Part shown: positions 41,177 through 50,045 of the stretch, one piece after another
Layout: each line of letters opens with the position of its first letter
How positions within the stretch are numbered: position 1 is the first letter of the stretch
Assembly (NCBI GenBank): GCA_963521065.1
Contig: CAUQTI010000007.1
Span: forward strand, 1 to 64,000
DNA: 64,000 nucleotides
Direction of reading: 5' to 3'
From: IOR16 sp963521065
Lineage (GTDB): Bacteria > Bacillota > Clostridia > Peptostreptococcales > Anaerovoracaceae
The notes under the pieces: model-generated
Told to the model about the DNA's origin: nothing
The model's database searches: none
The model's input: the letters and a program-made list of their open reading frames with translations, nothing else
Position numbers and translations under genes: made by a program

Positions 41177-41674
41177 ATGAGATGCCCATTTTGTGAAAAT
41201 GCAGATACCCGTGTTATTGATTCCCGACCGACGGAGGAAGGACATGCCATCCGGCGCAGAAGAGAATGTGACAACTGTGGTAAACGGTTCACTACTTATG
41301 AGAAAGTAGAGGCCGTATTTTTCATGGTCGTCAAAAAAGACGGGAGCCGTGAGGCATTTGAACGCAATAAAGTAATGAATGGAATTATAAAGGCCTGTGA
41401 GAAGCGCCCTGTCTCTATTGCTTCAATAGAGAAAATCGTAAATGAGATTGAGCGGGGCTTAAATAATATGATGGAAAAGGAAATTGAGAGCAAAATCATT
41501 GGAGAAGTGATTATGGAACACCTGAAGGATCTTGACGAGGTTGCCTATGTTCGCTTTGCTTCTGTATACCGTCAATTTAAAGATGTGAATACCTTCATTG
41601 CTGAAATTGAAAAGCTTCTTAGTCATAGCAAGGATGGAAAGGATACAATAAAACAATATGGAGAAGATATTTAA
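41177..41674 (+). CDS. nrdR: Transcriptional repressor NrdR
   Basis: A 165-residue repressor of ribonucleotide reductase genes. The zinc ribbon has ligands C3, C6, C31 and C34 (MRCPFCENAD, ECDNCGKRFTTYE), followed by an ATP-cone domain (about 45-135: VVKKDGSREAFERNKVMNGI, KEIESKIIGEVIMEHL). It binds DNA when dATP fills the cone. The start at 41177 follows GAGGGGAG; the frame remains open upstream, but the family starts exactly with MRCPFC. Its end overlaps the start of cmk by 17 bases. Confidence 0.96.
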   Translation: MRCPFCENADTRVIDSRPTEEGHAIRRRRECDNCGKRFTTYEKVEAVFFMVVKKDGSREAFERNKVMNGIIKACEKRPVSIASIEKIVNEIERGLNNMMEKEIESKIIGEVIMEHLKDLDEVAYVRFASVYRQFKDVNTFIAEIEKLLSHSKDGKDTIKQYGEDI

Positions 41675-42320
41675 AATTGCAGTGGATGGGCCTTCTGGCT
41701 CGGGAAAGAGTACCATTGCAAAGAAAGTTGCAAAAGAGCTTGGCATTGAATATATTGATACCGGTGCGATGTATCGTGCAGTCGGATATAAGATGTTGCT
41801 GGAAGGAATTTCACAGGGAGAAACCGAAAAAATCAGAGAGATGCTTGAACGTACAGAAATTGACTTTTGCAGTGGAGATATTTTCTTGGATGGGATATGT
41901 GTAAATGGAAACATTCGAACAGCAGAAACTGCAAAGATGGCGTCCTGCTGCTCTGCTTTAGCGGAGGTCAGAGAGAAGCTTGTAGCCCTGCAAAGAAGGA
42001 TGGCAGAGGAGAAAAGTGTCATTATGGATGGGCGGGATATCGGCACAAATGTTTTGACAGATGCGGAGTATAAAATTTTCCTTACGGCGTCGATAAGAGA
42101 ACGCGCACTGCGCCGATGGAAAGAAATGAAGGACAAGGGGGATGAAATCTCGCTGAAGCAGGTGGAGGATGATATCATTCAGAGAGATTTTAAGGATACC
42201 ACAAGAAAGATAAACCCTTTGCGTAAAGCACAAGGAGCGTTGGAAATTGATACAACCGAGATGGGGATTGAAGAAGTCGTTCAGACAATTATTGATATGG
42301 TAAAAAATAATATAAAATAA
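41658..42320 (+). CDS. cmk: Cytidylate kinase
   Basis: A 220-residue enzyme phosphorylating CMP and dCMP. P-loop GPSGSGKS (11-18), then IDTGAMYRAVGYK (dTMP-kinase-like NMP-binding start) and the Asp-rich MDGRDIGTNVLTDAEYKIFLTAS block, followed by the LID segment and DFKDTTRKINPL. All are conserved, and length is normal. The start lies inside nrdR with no separate strong site, so translation is coupled. The pairing of nrdR with cmk links two steps of deoxynucleotide supply. A terminator with an unusual loop follows. Confidence 0.96.
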   Translation: MEKIFKIAVDGPSGSGKSTIAKKVAKELGIEYIDTGAMYRAVGYKMLLEGISQGETEKIREMLERTEIDFCSGDIFLDGICVNGNIRTAETAKMASCCSALAEVREKLVALQRRMAEEKSVIMDGRDIGTNVLTDAEYKIFLTASIRERALRRWKEMKDKGDEISLKQVEDDIIQRDFKDTTRKINPLRKAQGALEIDTTEMGIEEVVQTIIDMVKNNIK

Positions 42321-42415
42321 AAAAAGAGACGGACTGTATGTATGAACCACCCCCCAAAAGTTAGACTAAAATCTAACTGATAGGAGGGCGCTTCAGCACA
42401 ACCCGTCTTTTTTTA
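42321..42415 (+). terminator. cmk terminator with a palindromic insert in its loop
   Basis: Outer arms AAAAAGAGACGG and CCGTCTTTTTTT form a terminator stem (one bulge). The loop is not short: it contains a palindromic element of about 53 bp (42343-42395) whose ends resemble insertion-sequence ends. The T run still makes termination likely. Confidence 0.6.
42343..42395. mobile_element. Possible miniature IS-end remnant (imperfect palindrome)
   Basis: The left arm (42343-42365) begins TGAACC, has a run of seven C and ends AAAAGTTAGA. The right arm (42372-42395) is its imperfect inverse, beginning TCTAACT and ending CGCTTCA. TGAAcc..CCCCCAAAAGTTAGAC resembles ends of IS3-family elements as I recall them. 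No transposase or target-site duplication is visible. It could equally be an inserted hairpin of other origin. Confidence 0.35.
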
Positions 42416-42485
42416 TTTCAGATAAGAAATACTTTCTCTATAAACTTTGAAATACAGGGGAAAGAGCCCAACCGTTCCTCTGCGT

Positions 42486-43721
42486 TTACAATTCATGCAT
42501 AAAAAGGCCGCTTCCGAGCTTTGGTTCAAACCAAGTGGATTTAGGAGGCATAACCTCTCCTTGATCGGAAACGCTTAAAAGGTCTGAGATAGAAACGGGG
42601 TACAGCGCAAACGCAATTTTCATATCGGTACTGCATCTGTACTCTAATTCTTTGAGGCCGCGGATGCCGCCGACAAAGTCAATTCGCTTATCAGTTCGAG
42701 GATCTGCAATGCCGAGAAGCGGATGAAGTACATTTTTTTGGAGAATCGAAACGTCGAGTCCTTCAATAATATCATCGGATAGAATCGACTCCTTTGCAGT
42801 TAATTGATACCAGGTTCCATCTAAAAACATGGAAAAAATATGCTTACCCTCCGGTTTGTAGGGAGGAGCCGCTACGTTAATTTCGAAATTTTCTCCTAAC
42901 TTTTCTAAAAAGCCTTCTTTAGAATAGCCGTTTAAATCCTTCACAACGCGGTTGTAGTCAAAAATCTTTAATTCTTCATCCGGAAAGAGAACTGCCATAT
43001 AAAAATTAAATTCTTCTTCTCCTGTGAAATCGGGGTTTTCCTCTCTTCGCTTTAAACCCACCTTGACCGCGGAAGCAGAACGGTGGTGACCATCGGCGAT
43101 GTAAAGGGAAGGGATTTGATGGAACTGTTCTATAAGCAGAGCGAGGATTTGACTATCGTCAATTGTCCAAAGAACGTGTCCGATTCCATCTTTTGTAGTA
43201 AAATCATATTCTGGAGAATGAGATTTTATCCAGCCATCAATGAGAGTGTCAATGCTTTGCTGCTTGCGATAGGTGAGAAAAACAGGCTCGGTATTTGTAT
43301 TGCAGATATCGAAATGCCGGATTCGATCTAATTCTTTTTCCACGCGGGTAAATTCATGCTTTTTAATGGTGTCATTTTGGTATTCGTCAACGGAGACACA
43401 AGCAACGAGCCCTGTTTGCGTGCGGCCGTCCATTGTTTGGCGATAGATATAAAACATAGGTTTCTCGTCGCGAAGAAAAATTTCTTCGGTTAGCAGTTCT
43501 GAAATGTTTTCTTTTGCCTTTTTATACACTTCCTCGCTATAAGGATCCGTGTTGTCTGGCAAGTCGATTTCTGAACGGCAAATATGTAAAAAATGATACG
43601 GGTTTTTATCTGCCATTTCTGCGGCTTCCGCTTTATTCATTACGTCATAAGGAAGTGAGATTACCTGAGCTGCAACTGCTGCTACAGGTCGGATTGCTTG
43701 AAAGGGTCTTACTGTTGCCAT
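42486..43721 (-). CDS. DUF1015 family protein
   Basis: A 411-residue cytoplasmic protein of the DUF1015 family. Recognisable blocks are the N-terminal VRPFQAIRPV and VISLPYDVMNKAEAAEMADKNPYHFLHICR, the central KKHEFTRVEKELDRIRHFDICN and the YIADGHHRSASAVK motif. The last contains conserved His residues like a ligand or metal site. It is often found beside serine-biosynthesis genes in other Clostridia, but not here. No reaction is known. The start at 43721 follows GGAGGA; a TTG four codons upstream overlaps that site. Confidence 0.9.
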   Translation of the reverse strand: MATVRPFQAIRPVAAVAAQVISLPYDVMNKAEAAEMADKNPYHFLHICRSEIDLPDNTDPYSEEVYKKAKENISELLTEEIFLRDEKPMFYIYRQTMDGRTQTGLVACVSVDEYQNDTIKKHEFTRVEKELDRIRHFDICNTNTEPVFLTYRKQQSIDTLIDGWIKSHSPEYDFTTKDGIGHVLWTIDDSQILALLIEQFHQIPSLYIADGHHRSASAVKVGLKRREENPDFTGEEEFNFYMAVLFPDEELKIFDYNRVVKDLNGYSKEGFLEKLGENFEINVAAPPYKPEGKHIFSMFLDGTWYQLTAKESILSDDIIEGLDVSILQKNVLHPLLGIADPRTDKRIDFVGGIRGLKELEYRCSTDMKIAFALYPVSISDLLSVSDQGEVMPPKSTWFEPKLGSGLFMHEL

Positions 43722-43882
43722 CTTTTCCTCCAATCAGATTCTTGATTTATTATTCCTAATTATAGAACTTCTTTTTCGTTATTTCAATCTTATTGTTTGA
43801 ACAGGCATAAAATTGCCCTGATTTGGAAAAAATTCTATAGAGTAAAAAAATACAGCTAAAGAGTGATTAAGTGGGAAATAAA

Positions 43883-45568
43883 ATGAAAAAGAGTTCTAAT
43901 CAAAGAGAAAAGAGCATAATAAAGAACAAAGCCGGAAAACAGGATGACAGACAGAAGCGGAGAATTATAATCTGCATCGTATGTTTTTTTCTGTGTTTAT
44001 TTGGACTTGCCGTAAAATTGACTTGGATACAAATCATTGATAGGGAAAAGTATGTTTCTGTCATTAACAGGCAGCATAGAATCATGATAGAGGGGATTGA
44101 TAAACGGGGCGTGATTTATGACCGGAATCAAAATCCGATTACAGATGCAGTTGAAGAGTATGTATATATTATCCGTAAGGAAAAAAACGATTTTGAAAGC
44201 AAGCAGCTGCTTGCATCAATGAATGCAAGAGAGGTTCGAAGCAATAATTTTCGCTATGACGTTTATCGCTGCGATTCTTTTTTGAAAGAAGAATCACAAA
44301 AGTTGACCAAAACATATGGTGCTTTTGTGATGAAAACAAGACAAAGATACAGCAGTGAGCAGCCTGCTGCCCACTTGATTGGGTATCTTAGCGGGGCTGA
44401 TGGAAATGGAGTCTTTGGGCTAGAAAAAGACTATGAAAATTACCTTTCACAGCAGGAAAAAAATATTTACTCTGTGGGAGATGGAGGCGGATATATCATT
44501 CCGGGTGAAGGAATCAGAGGAACGACGGGAAAGGAAGTTGGACTTCTGACAACACTGGATTTACCGTTAGAAAAAAAAGCGGAAAGTGTTTTGAGAGAAA
44601 GTAATTTAGATGGAACAATTATTATTACAGATGTAAAAAATGGAGAAATCCTGGCTTCTGCAAGTACACCTTCCTTCGATCCGAACAAAGTGGAAAGCTA
44701 CTTAAAAAGCGATGGAAAAGAATTAATGAATCACGCAACACAGGGATTGTATCCCCCTGGGTCTGTTTTTAAGATTATTGTGGCGGCCGCAGCTTTAGAA
44801 CACGGGATAAAACCCCAAGACAGTTTTGTTTGTACAGGATATGAGCAGCTGGGTGAAATTTCGATAAAATGTGCAACGGGCGGGGAAACAGGGCATGGTG
44901 AAATTACATTTGAAGATGCATTTGCAAAATCGTGCAACTCGGCATTTATACAGTTGGGAAAGCAGTTGGGCGGGCAGGCTGTTTTAGATATGGCCCGTTC
45001 CTTTGGTTATGGAGAAAAAACACTGCAAGAATATTCCTCTGAAAAAAAAGGCCTGCTGCCGGGATTGCAGGATGTGCAAGGCGCAGGGATCGGCAACCTG
45101 TCGATTGGACAAGGAAGCCTTTTAGTTACACCGATGCAGATTGCAAAAATGACACAAATTATTGCCAATAACGGGATGTCAACCGGACTTTGTCTGGTTC
45201 GAGGAACTGTGACAAATGGCAAACAGGAAATATTGCAAAAAGAAAAGGAAGTGCAGTGTATTTCCCGGGAAACAGCGGAAATATTGCAGCGGTTTATGGT
45301 AGGAACTGTACAGCATGGAACGGCAAACAATTTAGGGACTTTATCAGCCGGAGGGAAAACAGGTTCGGCAGAGGCTGCTGAAAATGGAGAAGAGGTAGTA
45401 CATGGCTGGTTTACCGGATTTATTCCGGAAAAAGAGCCTTTATATACGATTACAGTGTTCGTTGAGCAAGGCGGATCGGGAAGAGCATCTGCGGTCCCGC
45501 TTTTTAAAGAGATAGCAGAATATCTGCTTGAAAATCAGAAGAGCGGCAATCCGGAGGAAGCGAGATAA
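43883..45568 (+). CDS. Class B penicillin-binding protein (FtsI/PbpA-like transpeptidase)
   Basis: A 561-residue D,D-transpeptidase. A very basic cytoplasmic N-terminus (1-33) precedes one transmembrane anchor (about 34-56) and a pedestal domain with RGVIYDRNQNPI. The transpeptidase domain has the catalytic SxxK at S294-K297 (PPGSVFKI), SCNS (SxN motif) and GGKTGSAEA (KTG motif). It belongs with the shorter FtsI/PbpA group rather than PBP2. GTG at 43871 is an alternative start; ATG at 43883 has slightly better spacing from GTGGGA. It is convergent with sigK, which makes a sporulation-linked role possible but unproven. Confidence 0.9.
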   Translation: MKKSSNQREKSIIKNKAGKQDDRQKRRIIICIVCFFLCLFGLAVKLTWIQIIDREKYVSVINRQHRIMIEGIDKRGVIYDRNQNPITDAVEEYVYIIRKEKNDFESKQLLASMNAREVRSNNFRYDVYRCDSFLKEESQKLTKTYGAFVMKTRQRYSSEQPAAHLIGYLSGADGNGVFGLEKDYENYLSQQEKNIYSVGDGGGYIIPGEGIRGTTGKEVGLLTTLDLPLEKKAESVLRESNLDGTIIITDVKNGEILASASTPSFDPNKVESYLKSDGKELMNHATQGLYPPGSVFKIIVAAAALEHGIKPQDSFVCTGYEQLGEISIKCATGGETGHGEITFEDAFAKSCNSAFIQLGKQLGGQAVLDMARSFGYGEKTLQEYSSEKKGLLPGLQDVQGAGIGNLSIGQGSLLVTPMQIAKMTQIIANNGMSTGLCLVRGTVTNGKQEILQKEKEVQCISRETAEILQRFMVGTVQHGTANNLGTLSAGGKTGSAEAAENGEEVVHGWFTGFIPEKEPLYTITVFVEQGGSGRASAVPLFKEIAEYLLENQKSGNPEEAR

Positions 45569-45605
45569 GCCCTGAAGCTTTATAAAGACTTATCTCACTC
45601 TTCCG

Positions 45606-46316
45606 TTAAAATTCCAGTTCGTCAGAGAATGCTTCTTTCAGCTTTGAAATCGCTTTTTTTTCAATACGCGACACATAAGAGCGGGAAATACCAAGCTCTT
45701 TTGCCACTTCGCGCTGGGTTTTACAGCCCTGGCCGGACAAACCAAAGCGCTTGATAATGACGCTGCGTTCCCTGTCTTTTAAAAGCTCGGTAATTGCAGT
45801 ATATAATTTTTTGACCTGTATTTTATTATCAATATCATCTAAAATGGCATCAGCATCTGTACCCAAGATGTCATTAAAGCTGATTTCATTGCCATCCTTA
45901 TCTGTTCCAATCGGGTCATTTAAGGAAATTTCAACTTTTGCTTTTTTGTTGCTTCGAATGGACATCAATATTTCATTTTCGATGCATTTTGCCGCATAAG
46001 TAGCCAGACGTACTGATTTGCCGGCCTTATATGTATTTACAGCTTTAATCAATCCGATTGTGCCGATTGAAATTAAGTCATCCGGGTTTTTCCCTGTGTT
46101 GCCGTATTTCTTTGCAATGTGTGCTACCAATCTGAGATTGCGTTCCACCAGAATATTTTTCGCTTCCTTATCTCCTGATTCATAAAGCTTTAAGTAATAA
46201 GCTTCTTCTTTATCCGTCAGGGGCTGCGGGAAGGAATTACCCATAGAAACGTATGAGGAAAGCAATACCAGGGGATTTGATAGCAGCAGAGAAGTGAGGA
46301 TTAATGATAGGCTCAT
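45606..46316 (-). CDS. sigK: Sporulation sigma factor SigK (uninterrupted)
   Basis: A 236-residue late mother-cell sigma factor. A hydrophobic pro-sequence (about 1-24, SLSLILTSLLLSNPLVLLSSY) would tether the inactive form until cleavage. Region 2 (NRLLVAHIAKKY-like, PDDLISIGTIGLIKAVNTY, RLATYAAKCIENEILM) and region 4 (GISRSYVSRIEKKA) are complete. The reading frame is continuous, so there is no skin element as in B. subtilis and C. difficile. The start at 46316 follows AAAGGGG at eight bases; an ATG at 46349 lacks a site. A SigE-like promoter lies 40 bp upstream. Confidence 0.95.
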   Translation of the reverse strand: MSLSLILTSLLLSNPLVLLSSYVSMGNSFPQPLTDKEEAYYLKLYESGDKEAKNILVERNLRLVAHIAKKYGNTGKNPDDLISIGTIGLIKAVNTYKAGKSVRLATYAAKCIENEILMSIRSNKKAKVEISLNDPIGTDKDGNEISFNDILGTDADAILDDIDNKIQVKKLYTAITELLKDRERSVIIKRFGLSGQGCKTQREVAKELGISRSYVSRIEKKAISKLKEAFSDELEF

Positions 46317-46356
46317 TCTGAGATTCCCCTTTCCTAAATTGTCGGTCAATGTTAGA

Positions 46357-46384
46357 AGTATATGAAAGGAAATGGAAAATAGTG
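46357..46384 (-). promoter_or_regulatory. SigE-like promoter for sigK
   Basis: On the minus strand, CACTATT (-35, 46378-46384; consensus KMATATT, five of seven) is followed after 13 bp by CATATACT (-10, 46357-46364; consensus CATACAMT, seven of eight). sigK is SigE-dependent in other spore formers. Confidence 0.5.
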
Positions 46385-46462
46385 CCTGTCAGAAAAAAGA
46401 AATACATGGAATCACGTATTTATACTTCCTTTTAAATAAGGACCATTAAATGAAAGAAATTT

Positions 46463-46491
46463 TTAGACAGAAAATTGCACGCTTCTATAAT
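46463..46491 (+). promoter_or_regulatory. Sigma-A promoter of the maf-radC-mre operon
   Basis: TTAGAC (46463-46468), a 17-bp spacer and perfect TATAAT (46486-46491). The leader to maf is about 165 nt and contains no recognised riboswitch. A CACGCTT / AAGCGTG repeat spans the start site and is followed by GTTTTTTA. Apart from this and the sigK promoter, the 348-bp sigK-maf gap shows nothing else. Confidence 0.6.
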
Positions 46492-46663
46492 AATTGATTG
46501 TCAGAGCCCCTTTAAGCGTGGTTTTTTATAGGAATTTTCTTTTATTAATTCATGATTTTTCATGCGTTTATACACTTGTATTAAGACACTCAAAATGCTA
46601 CAATGTTATGTACGCATAGTTTGACAAAATATACAAAAAAATGATACACAATGAGGAATAAGA

Positions 46664-47239
46664 ATGAAATCCAAAATAATTCTGGCTTCCGGTTCACCGC
46701 GAAGAATAGAAATAATGAAAAGCAATGGAATGATTCCGGAAATCGTGAAACCAGAAGTGGAAGAGACGCTGCCAGACCACATGACTGCGCATCAATCGGT
46801 AATGTATCTTGCTTTAAAAAAAGCACTTTATGTAGAGAAAAAATGCCGCGAAGGAATTATTTTAGCAGCAGATACTTTGGTATATAAGGACGAAATAATA
46901 GGAAAGCCAAAGAATTATGAGGATGCAGTACGAATTTTGCGTTTTTTAAGAAACCAGTCGCATTATGTTTTAACAGGGGTTGCTATTGTAGAAGCCCATA
47001 CGGCGAGACGAAGCGTTTTTTATGAACAAACAGAGGTCATTTTTAAAGATTATTCCGATCAGGATATTGTAACTTATTTGGAAAGCGGAGAAGCTTGGGA
47101 TAAAGCAGGAGCCTATGCCATACAGGGTGCGTTTTCTAAATACATTGATGCGTTTAAAGGAGATTATGATAATGTTGTCGGATTTCCATGGAAGCGCATA
47201 AAAAAAGAGTTGGATTTTCTCGGATTTGGGGAACTGTAA
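46664..47239 (+). CDS. maf: Maf family nucleoside triphosphate pyrophosphatase
   Basis: A 191-residue house-cleaning pyrophosphatase that hydrolyses modified or excess NTPs (dTTP/UTP-type) to the monophosphate. Family motifs: ILASGSPRRIEIM (4-16), the catalytic ADTLVYKDEIIGKP region and GESGEAWDKAGAYAIQG-like segment near 145-158, and the C-terminal FKGDYDNVVGFPW. It is the first gene of a plus-strand run through radC, mreB, mreC, mreD, a class B PBP and a MinD-like gene. This is the usual clostridial and bacillar order. Confidence 0.94.
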   Translation: MKSKIILASGSPRRIEIMKSNGMIPEIVKPEVEETLPDHMTAHQSVMYLALKKALYVEKKCREGIILAADTLVYKDEIIGKPKNYEDAVRILRFLRNQSHYVLTGVAIVEAHTARRSVFYEQTEVIFKDYSDQDIVTYLESGEAWDKAGAYAIQGAFSKYIDAFKGDYDNVVGFPWKRIKKELDFLGFGEL

Positions 47240-47283
47240 TACAGAGAGGTTTCTTTCTTTCATAAAGGAAGGAAGTCTCAAGC

Positions 47284-47988
47284 ATGAAACAAGAGAAACT
47301 GAAGAATTTGATTACAATAAAAGAAATGCCGCAAGAAGAGCGCCCACGTGAGAAAATGATGAAATATGGTGTTTCTTCCTTGTCAAATATTGAGCTCTTG
47401 TCTATTTTAATTGGAAGCGGGACAAGAGATGTAACGGCATTATCCTTAGCTGCAAGAATTATATCGCTTGAAAAAGATGGTATCTCTTTTCTTGCGCATT
47501 GTTTACCGCAGGACTTGTGTGCAATAAAAGGTGTCGGAATGGCAAAATCCTGCCAAATTGTCGCTGCGATTGCACTTGGAAAGCGCATTGCAACCAGACC
47601 GAAAGGCAAACGGATTCGCATCGAATCTCCAGATGAGGTTGCGGCGCTCTTTATGGAAGAACTGCGTTATCTGAAAAAGGAATTTTTCAGAATTTTATTA
47701 TTAAATACAAAGAATGAAATCATAGGAGTGGAGGATGCTTCCATAGGCAACTTGAATAGTTCAATCGTTCATCCGCGTGAGATTTTTTGTTCTGCAATTA
47801 AGAAGAGTGCTTCTTCTATGATTGTTGTGCATAATCATCCGAGCGGGCATCCGAAACCGAGCCAAAATGATTTAGATGTGACAGTACGTTTAGTAGAAGC
47901 CGGAAAATTATTAGGGATTTCCGTAGTGGACCATCTAATCATCGGTGATGGCATTTATATTAGTTTGAAAGAAGAAGGACTGCTTTAA
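47284..47988 (+). CDS. radC: RadC family protein (JAMM domain)
   Basis: A 234-residue protein with an N-terminal helix-hairpin-helix region (about 20-95, PREKMMKYGVSSLSNIELL and KGVGMAK) and a C-terminal JAMM/MPN domain. The domain shows the metal motif HNHPSGHPKPSQND. Despite the name, a role in DNA repair is not established; the domain suggests a metal-dependent hydrolase. It has an AAGGAAG site, 44 bp after maf. Confidence 0.94.
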   Translation: MKQEKLKNLITIKEMPQEERPREKMMKYGVSSLSNIELLSILIGSGTRDVTALSLAARIISLEKDGISFLAHCLPQDLCAIKGVGMAKSCQIVAAIALGKRIATRPKGKRIRIESPDEVAALFMEELRYLKKEFFRILLLNTKNEIIGVEDASIGNLNSSIVHPREIFCSAIKKSASSMIVVHNHPSGHPKPSQNDLDVTVRLVEAGKLLGISVVDHLIIGDGIYISLKEEGLL

Positions 47989-48027
47989 ATTTGCAGGAAA
48001 TGCAAAGCATATAGGGGGAAAATGACA

Positions 48028-49062
48028 ATGAATTTTAGGTTTTTTTCACAGGATTTAGGAATTGATTTAGGAACGGCAAATACATTAATTTATTCAAAAA
48101 ATAAGGGAATTATATTAAATGAGCCCTCTGTCATTGCAGTGGATGAGAGTACAAATCAGGTTTTAGCAACCGGACATGCGGCGAAGGAAATGCTGGGGAG
48201 AGCGCCAAAGCATATTCGCGTGGTGCGACCTTTGCAAGACGGCGTCATTTCTGATTTTGTCATGACGCAGACGATGCTGAAAGAATACTTGAACAGAGCA
48301 GTAGCGCAGCGCTCTGCATTTACTCAGATTCGTGTTGTGGTCGGGGTACCATCCGGTGTAACCGAGGTAGAAAAGCGTGCGGTGGAAGAAGTGGTACGTC
48401 AGATGGGCGCAAAGGATGTCTATATTTTAGACGAGCCGATGGCTGCTGCAATTGGATCAGGCCTTGACGTTGACGCGGCAAACGGATGTATGATTGCGGA
48501 TGTGGGAGGAGGAACCTCTGATATTGCAATTATAGCTCTTGGAGGGCTTGTGGAAAGTACATCTCTTCGATTTGCAGGAGATAAAATGGATGAAGCCATT
48601 GTGGCATACATGAGAAAAAATTTCAATTTACTGATTGGAGAAAAGACCGCAGAAGAAATTAAAAAAACAGTAGGCTGTGTATTCCCGGATGAAGAAACAG
48701 AGAGCATATCCATGGAAGCCAGAGGACGGGATATTATCAGCGGCCTGCCAAAAACAATCACCGTGACATCTTCCGATATTATGAAAGCGTTAGAGGAGCC
48801 GATTGGTACATTAATCGAAGGAATCAAGACAACCTTAGAAAAGGCACCGCCGGAACTGGCTGCGGATATTGTAAACAATGGCCTTGTATTGACTGGCGGC
48901 GGCGCACTTCTTCGGGGAATGGACAGACTCATCAATTATAGTACTGGGATGCATGTAACCGTTGCAGAAAATGCTTTGGAGGCAGTTGCCGAGGGAACTG
49001 GAAAGAGCTTGGAAAGCATTGAAGGTGTAAAACGACACGCATACAGAAATAGAAAGTATTAA
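48028..49062 (+). CDS. mreB: Rod shape-determining protein MreB
   Basis: A 344-residue actin-like protein. Phosphate loops DLGTANTLIYSK and DVGGGTSDIAIIALGG, and the adenosine motif GGGALLRGMDRLI, are all present. MreB forms membrane-bound filaments that guide the elongation machinery (MreC, MreD, RodA, PBP2), encoded just downstream here. Two ATGs are possible (48022 and 48028). The second was chosen because AGGGGG is only three bases from the first. Confidence 0.97.
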   Translation: MNFRFFSQDLGIDLGTANTLIYSKNKGIILNEPSVIAVDESTNQVLATGHAAKEMLGRAPKHIRVVRPLQDGVISDFVMTQTMLKEYLNRAVAQRSAFTQIRVVVGVPSGVTEVEKRAVEEVVRQMGAKDVYILDEPMAAAIGSGLDVDAANGCMIADVGGGTSDIAIIALGGLVESTSLRFAGDKMDEAIVAYMRKNFNLLIGEKTAEEIKKTVGCVFPDEETESISMEARGRDIISGLPKTITVTSSDIMKALEEPIGTLIEGIKTTLEKAPPELAADIVNNGLVLTGGGALLRGMDRLINYSTGMHVTVAENALEAVAEGTGKSLESIEGVKRHAYRNRKY

Positions 49063-49076
49063 TGGAGTGAAGAGCA

Positions 49077-49901
49077 GTGAAGTGGTTTAGAGAGCACACG
49101 AGACTGGCAATCATAATTGGTGTATTTTTGGTTTTAATCGTCATTATTGCAGCCTCCTTTATCAATCGAGGCAACAGCTCTTGGTTTGGCAAGAAAGCAG
49201 AAGGCGGCATTGCAAAAATTCAAGATCCTGTTTCCAGTGCGGGAAACGGGGTCAGCAACGGTTTTTCTGGAATCTTTCGGTTTCGTTCTATTGCAAAAGA
49301 AAATGAAAAGCTGAAAGAAGAAATTTCCAAGCTGAATCAGCAGATTATAAAAAACCGCCTGAGTGAGCTGGAGCTTGCTGAACTGAGAGAGTTATCAAAT
49401 AGTTTGAATTATGTGGGCGCTGAAAAAGAATACGCCCATGTGACCGCAGATGTGATTGCACTGGATGGTTCCAGTTGGTTTAATTTATTTACCATCAATG
49501 CAGGGCTTGAGGAAGGGATAAAAAAGGATGCAATTGTTGTCGGCGGTGACGGATTAATCGGCCGTGTGCTAGAAGTCGGAAATCATTGGTCAAAAATTAT
49601 ATCTTTGATTGATGAAAACAGCAATGTCAGCTTTCAGGTTTCTCGTAACTTACAGCTTCTTGGTATTTTGTCAGGAGATGGAACCGGAGGGTTAAAGGGC
49701 TACATGCTGGACCCTGATGCGACAGTCGGAGAAGGAGATATGCTGCTTACTTCCGGTATTGGAATATATCCGCAGGGGATTCCAATTGGAAAGGTGAGCA
49801 GTGTCACGTTGGATACGGATTCTCTTTTAAAGACATTGACGATTGAACCTGTAGTTTATTTCAAAAACATTCAAAAAGTTACTGTTATTATTCCTGAATA
49901 A
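49077..49901 (+). CDS. mreC: Rod shape-determining protein MreC
   Basis: A 274-residue elongasome scaffold with a GTG start after GGAGTG. One N-terminal transmembrane segment (about 10-30), a coiled-coil dimerisation helix (about 65-105, KENEKLKEEISKLNQQI) and a C-terminal double beta-barrel domain with DGLIGRVLEVG and GDMLLTSGIGIYPQGIPIGKV blocks are visible. It binds and activates PBP2. It follows mreB by 14 bp. Confidence 0.94.
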   Translation: MKWFREHTRLAIIIGVFLVLIVIIAASFINRGNSSWFGKKAEGGIAKIQDPVSSAGNGVSNGFSGIFRFRSIAKENEKLKEEISKLNQQIIKNRLSELELAELRELSNSLNYVGAEKEYAHVTADVIALDGSSWFNLFTINAGLEEGIKKDAIVVGGDGLIGRVLEVGNHWSKIISLIDENSNVSFQVSRNLQLLGILSGDGTGGLKGYMLDPDATVGEGDMLLTSGIGIYPQGIPIGKVSSVTLDTDSLLKTLTIEPVVYFKNIQKVTVIIPE

Positions 49902-50045
49902 TCCATTTTGCACGATGGAACTATCGAAAAAACTTCTGATATTGTTTTCAGTGATTCGTTTTAAAACTTTGGAGAATTTAGGAGCTTGCCATAGTATTCC
50001 TAAGTGATTAATTTAGGAATGGCTTACTATAAGAGAGGCGGAGAC

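Noticed and set aside
41459..42178. 239-codon minus-strand ORF
   Set aside because: Antisense to nrdR and cmk, both of which are fully conserved genes; Ser-rich translation typical of a shadow frame.
45606..46316. Possible skin-element interruption of sigK
   Set aside because: The reading frame is continuous across regions 2 to 4, with no recombinase gene or att-like repeats.
46621..46650. TTGACA with 18-bp spacer and TACACA directly before maf
   Set aside because: Transcription would start only a few bases before the ATG and leave out the ribosome site; the TTAGAC-N17-TATAAT pair at 46463 is better.
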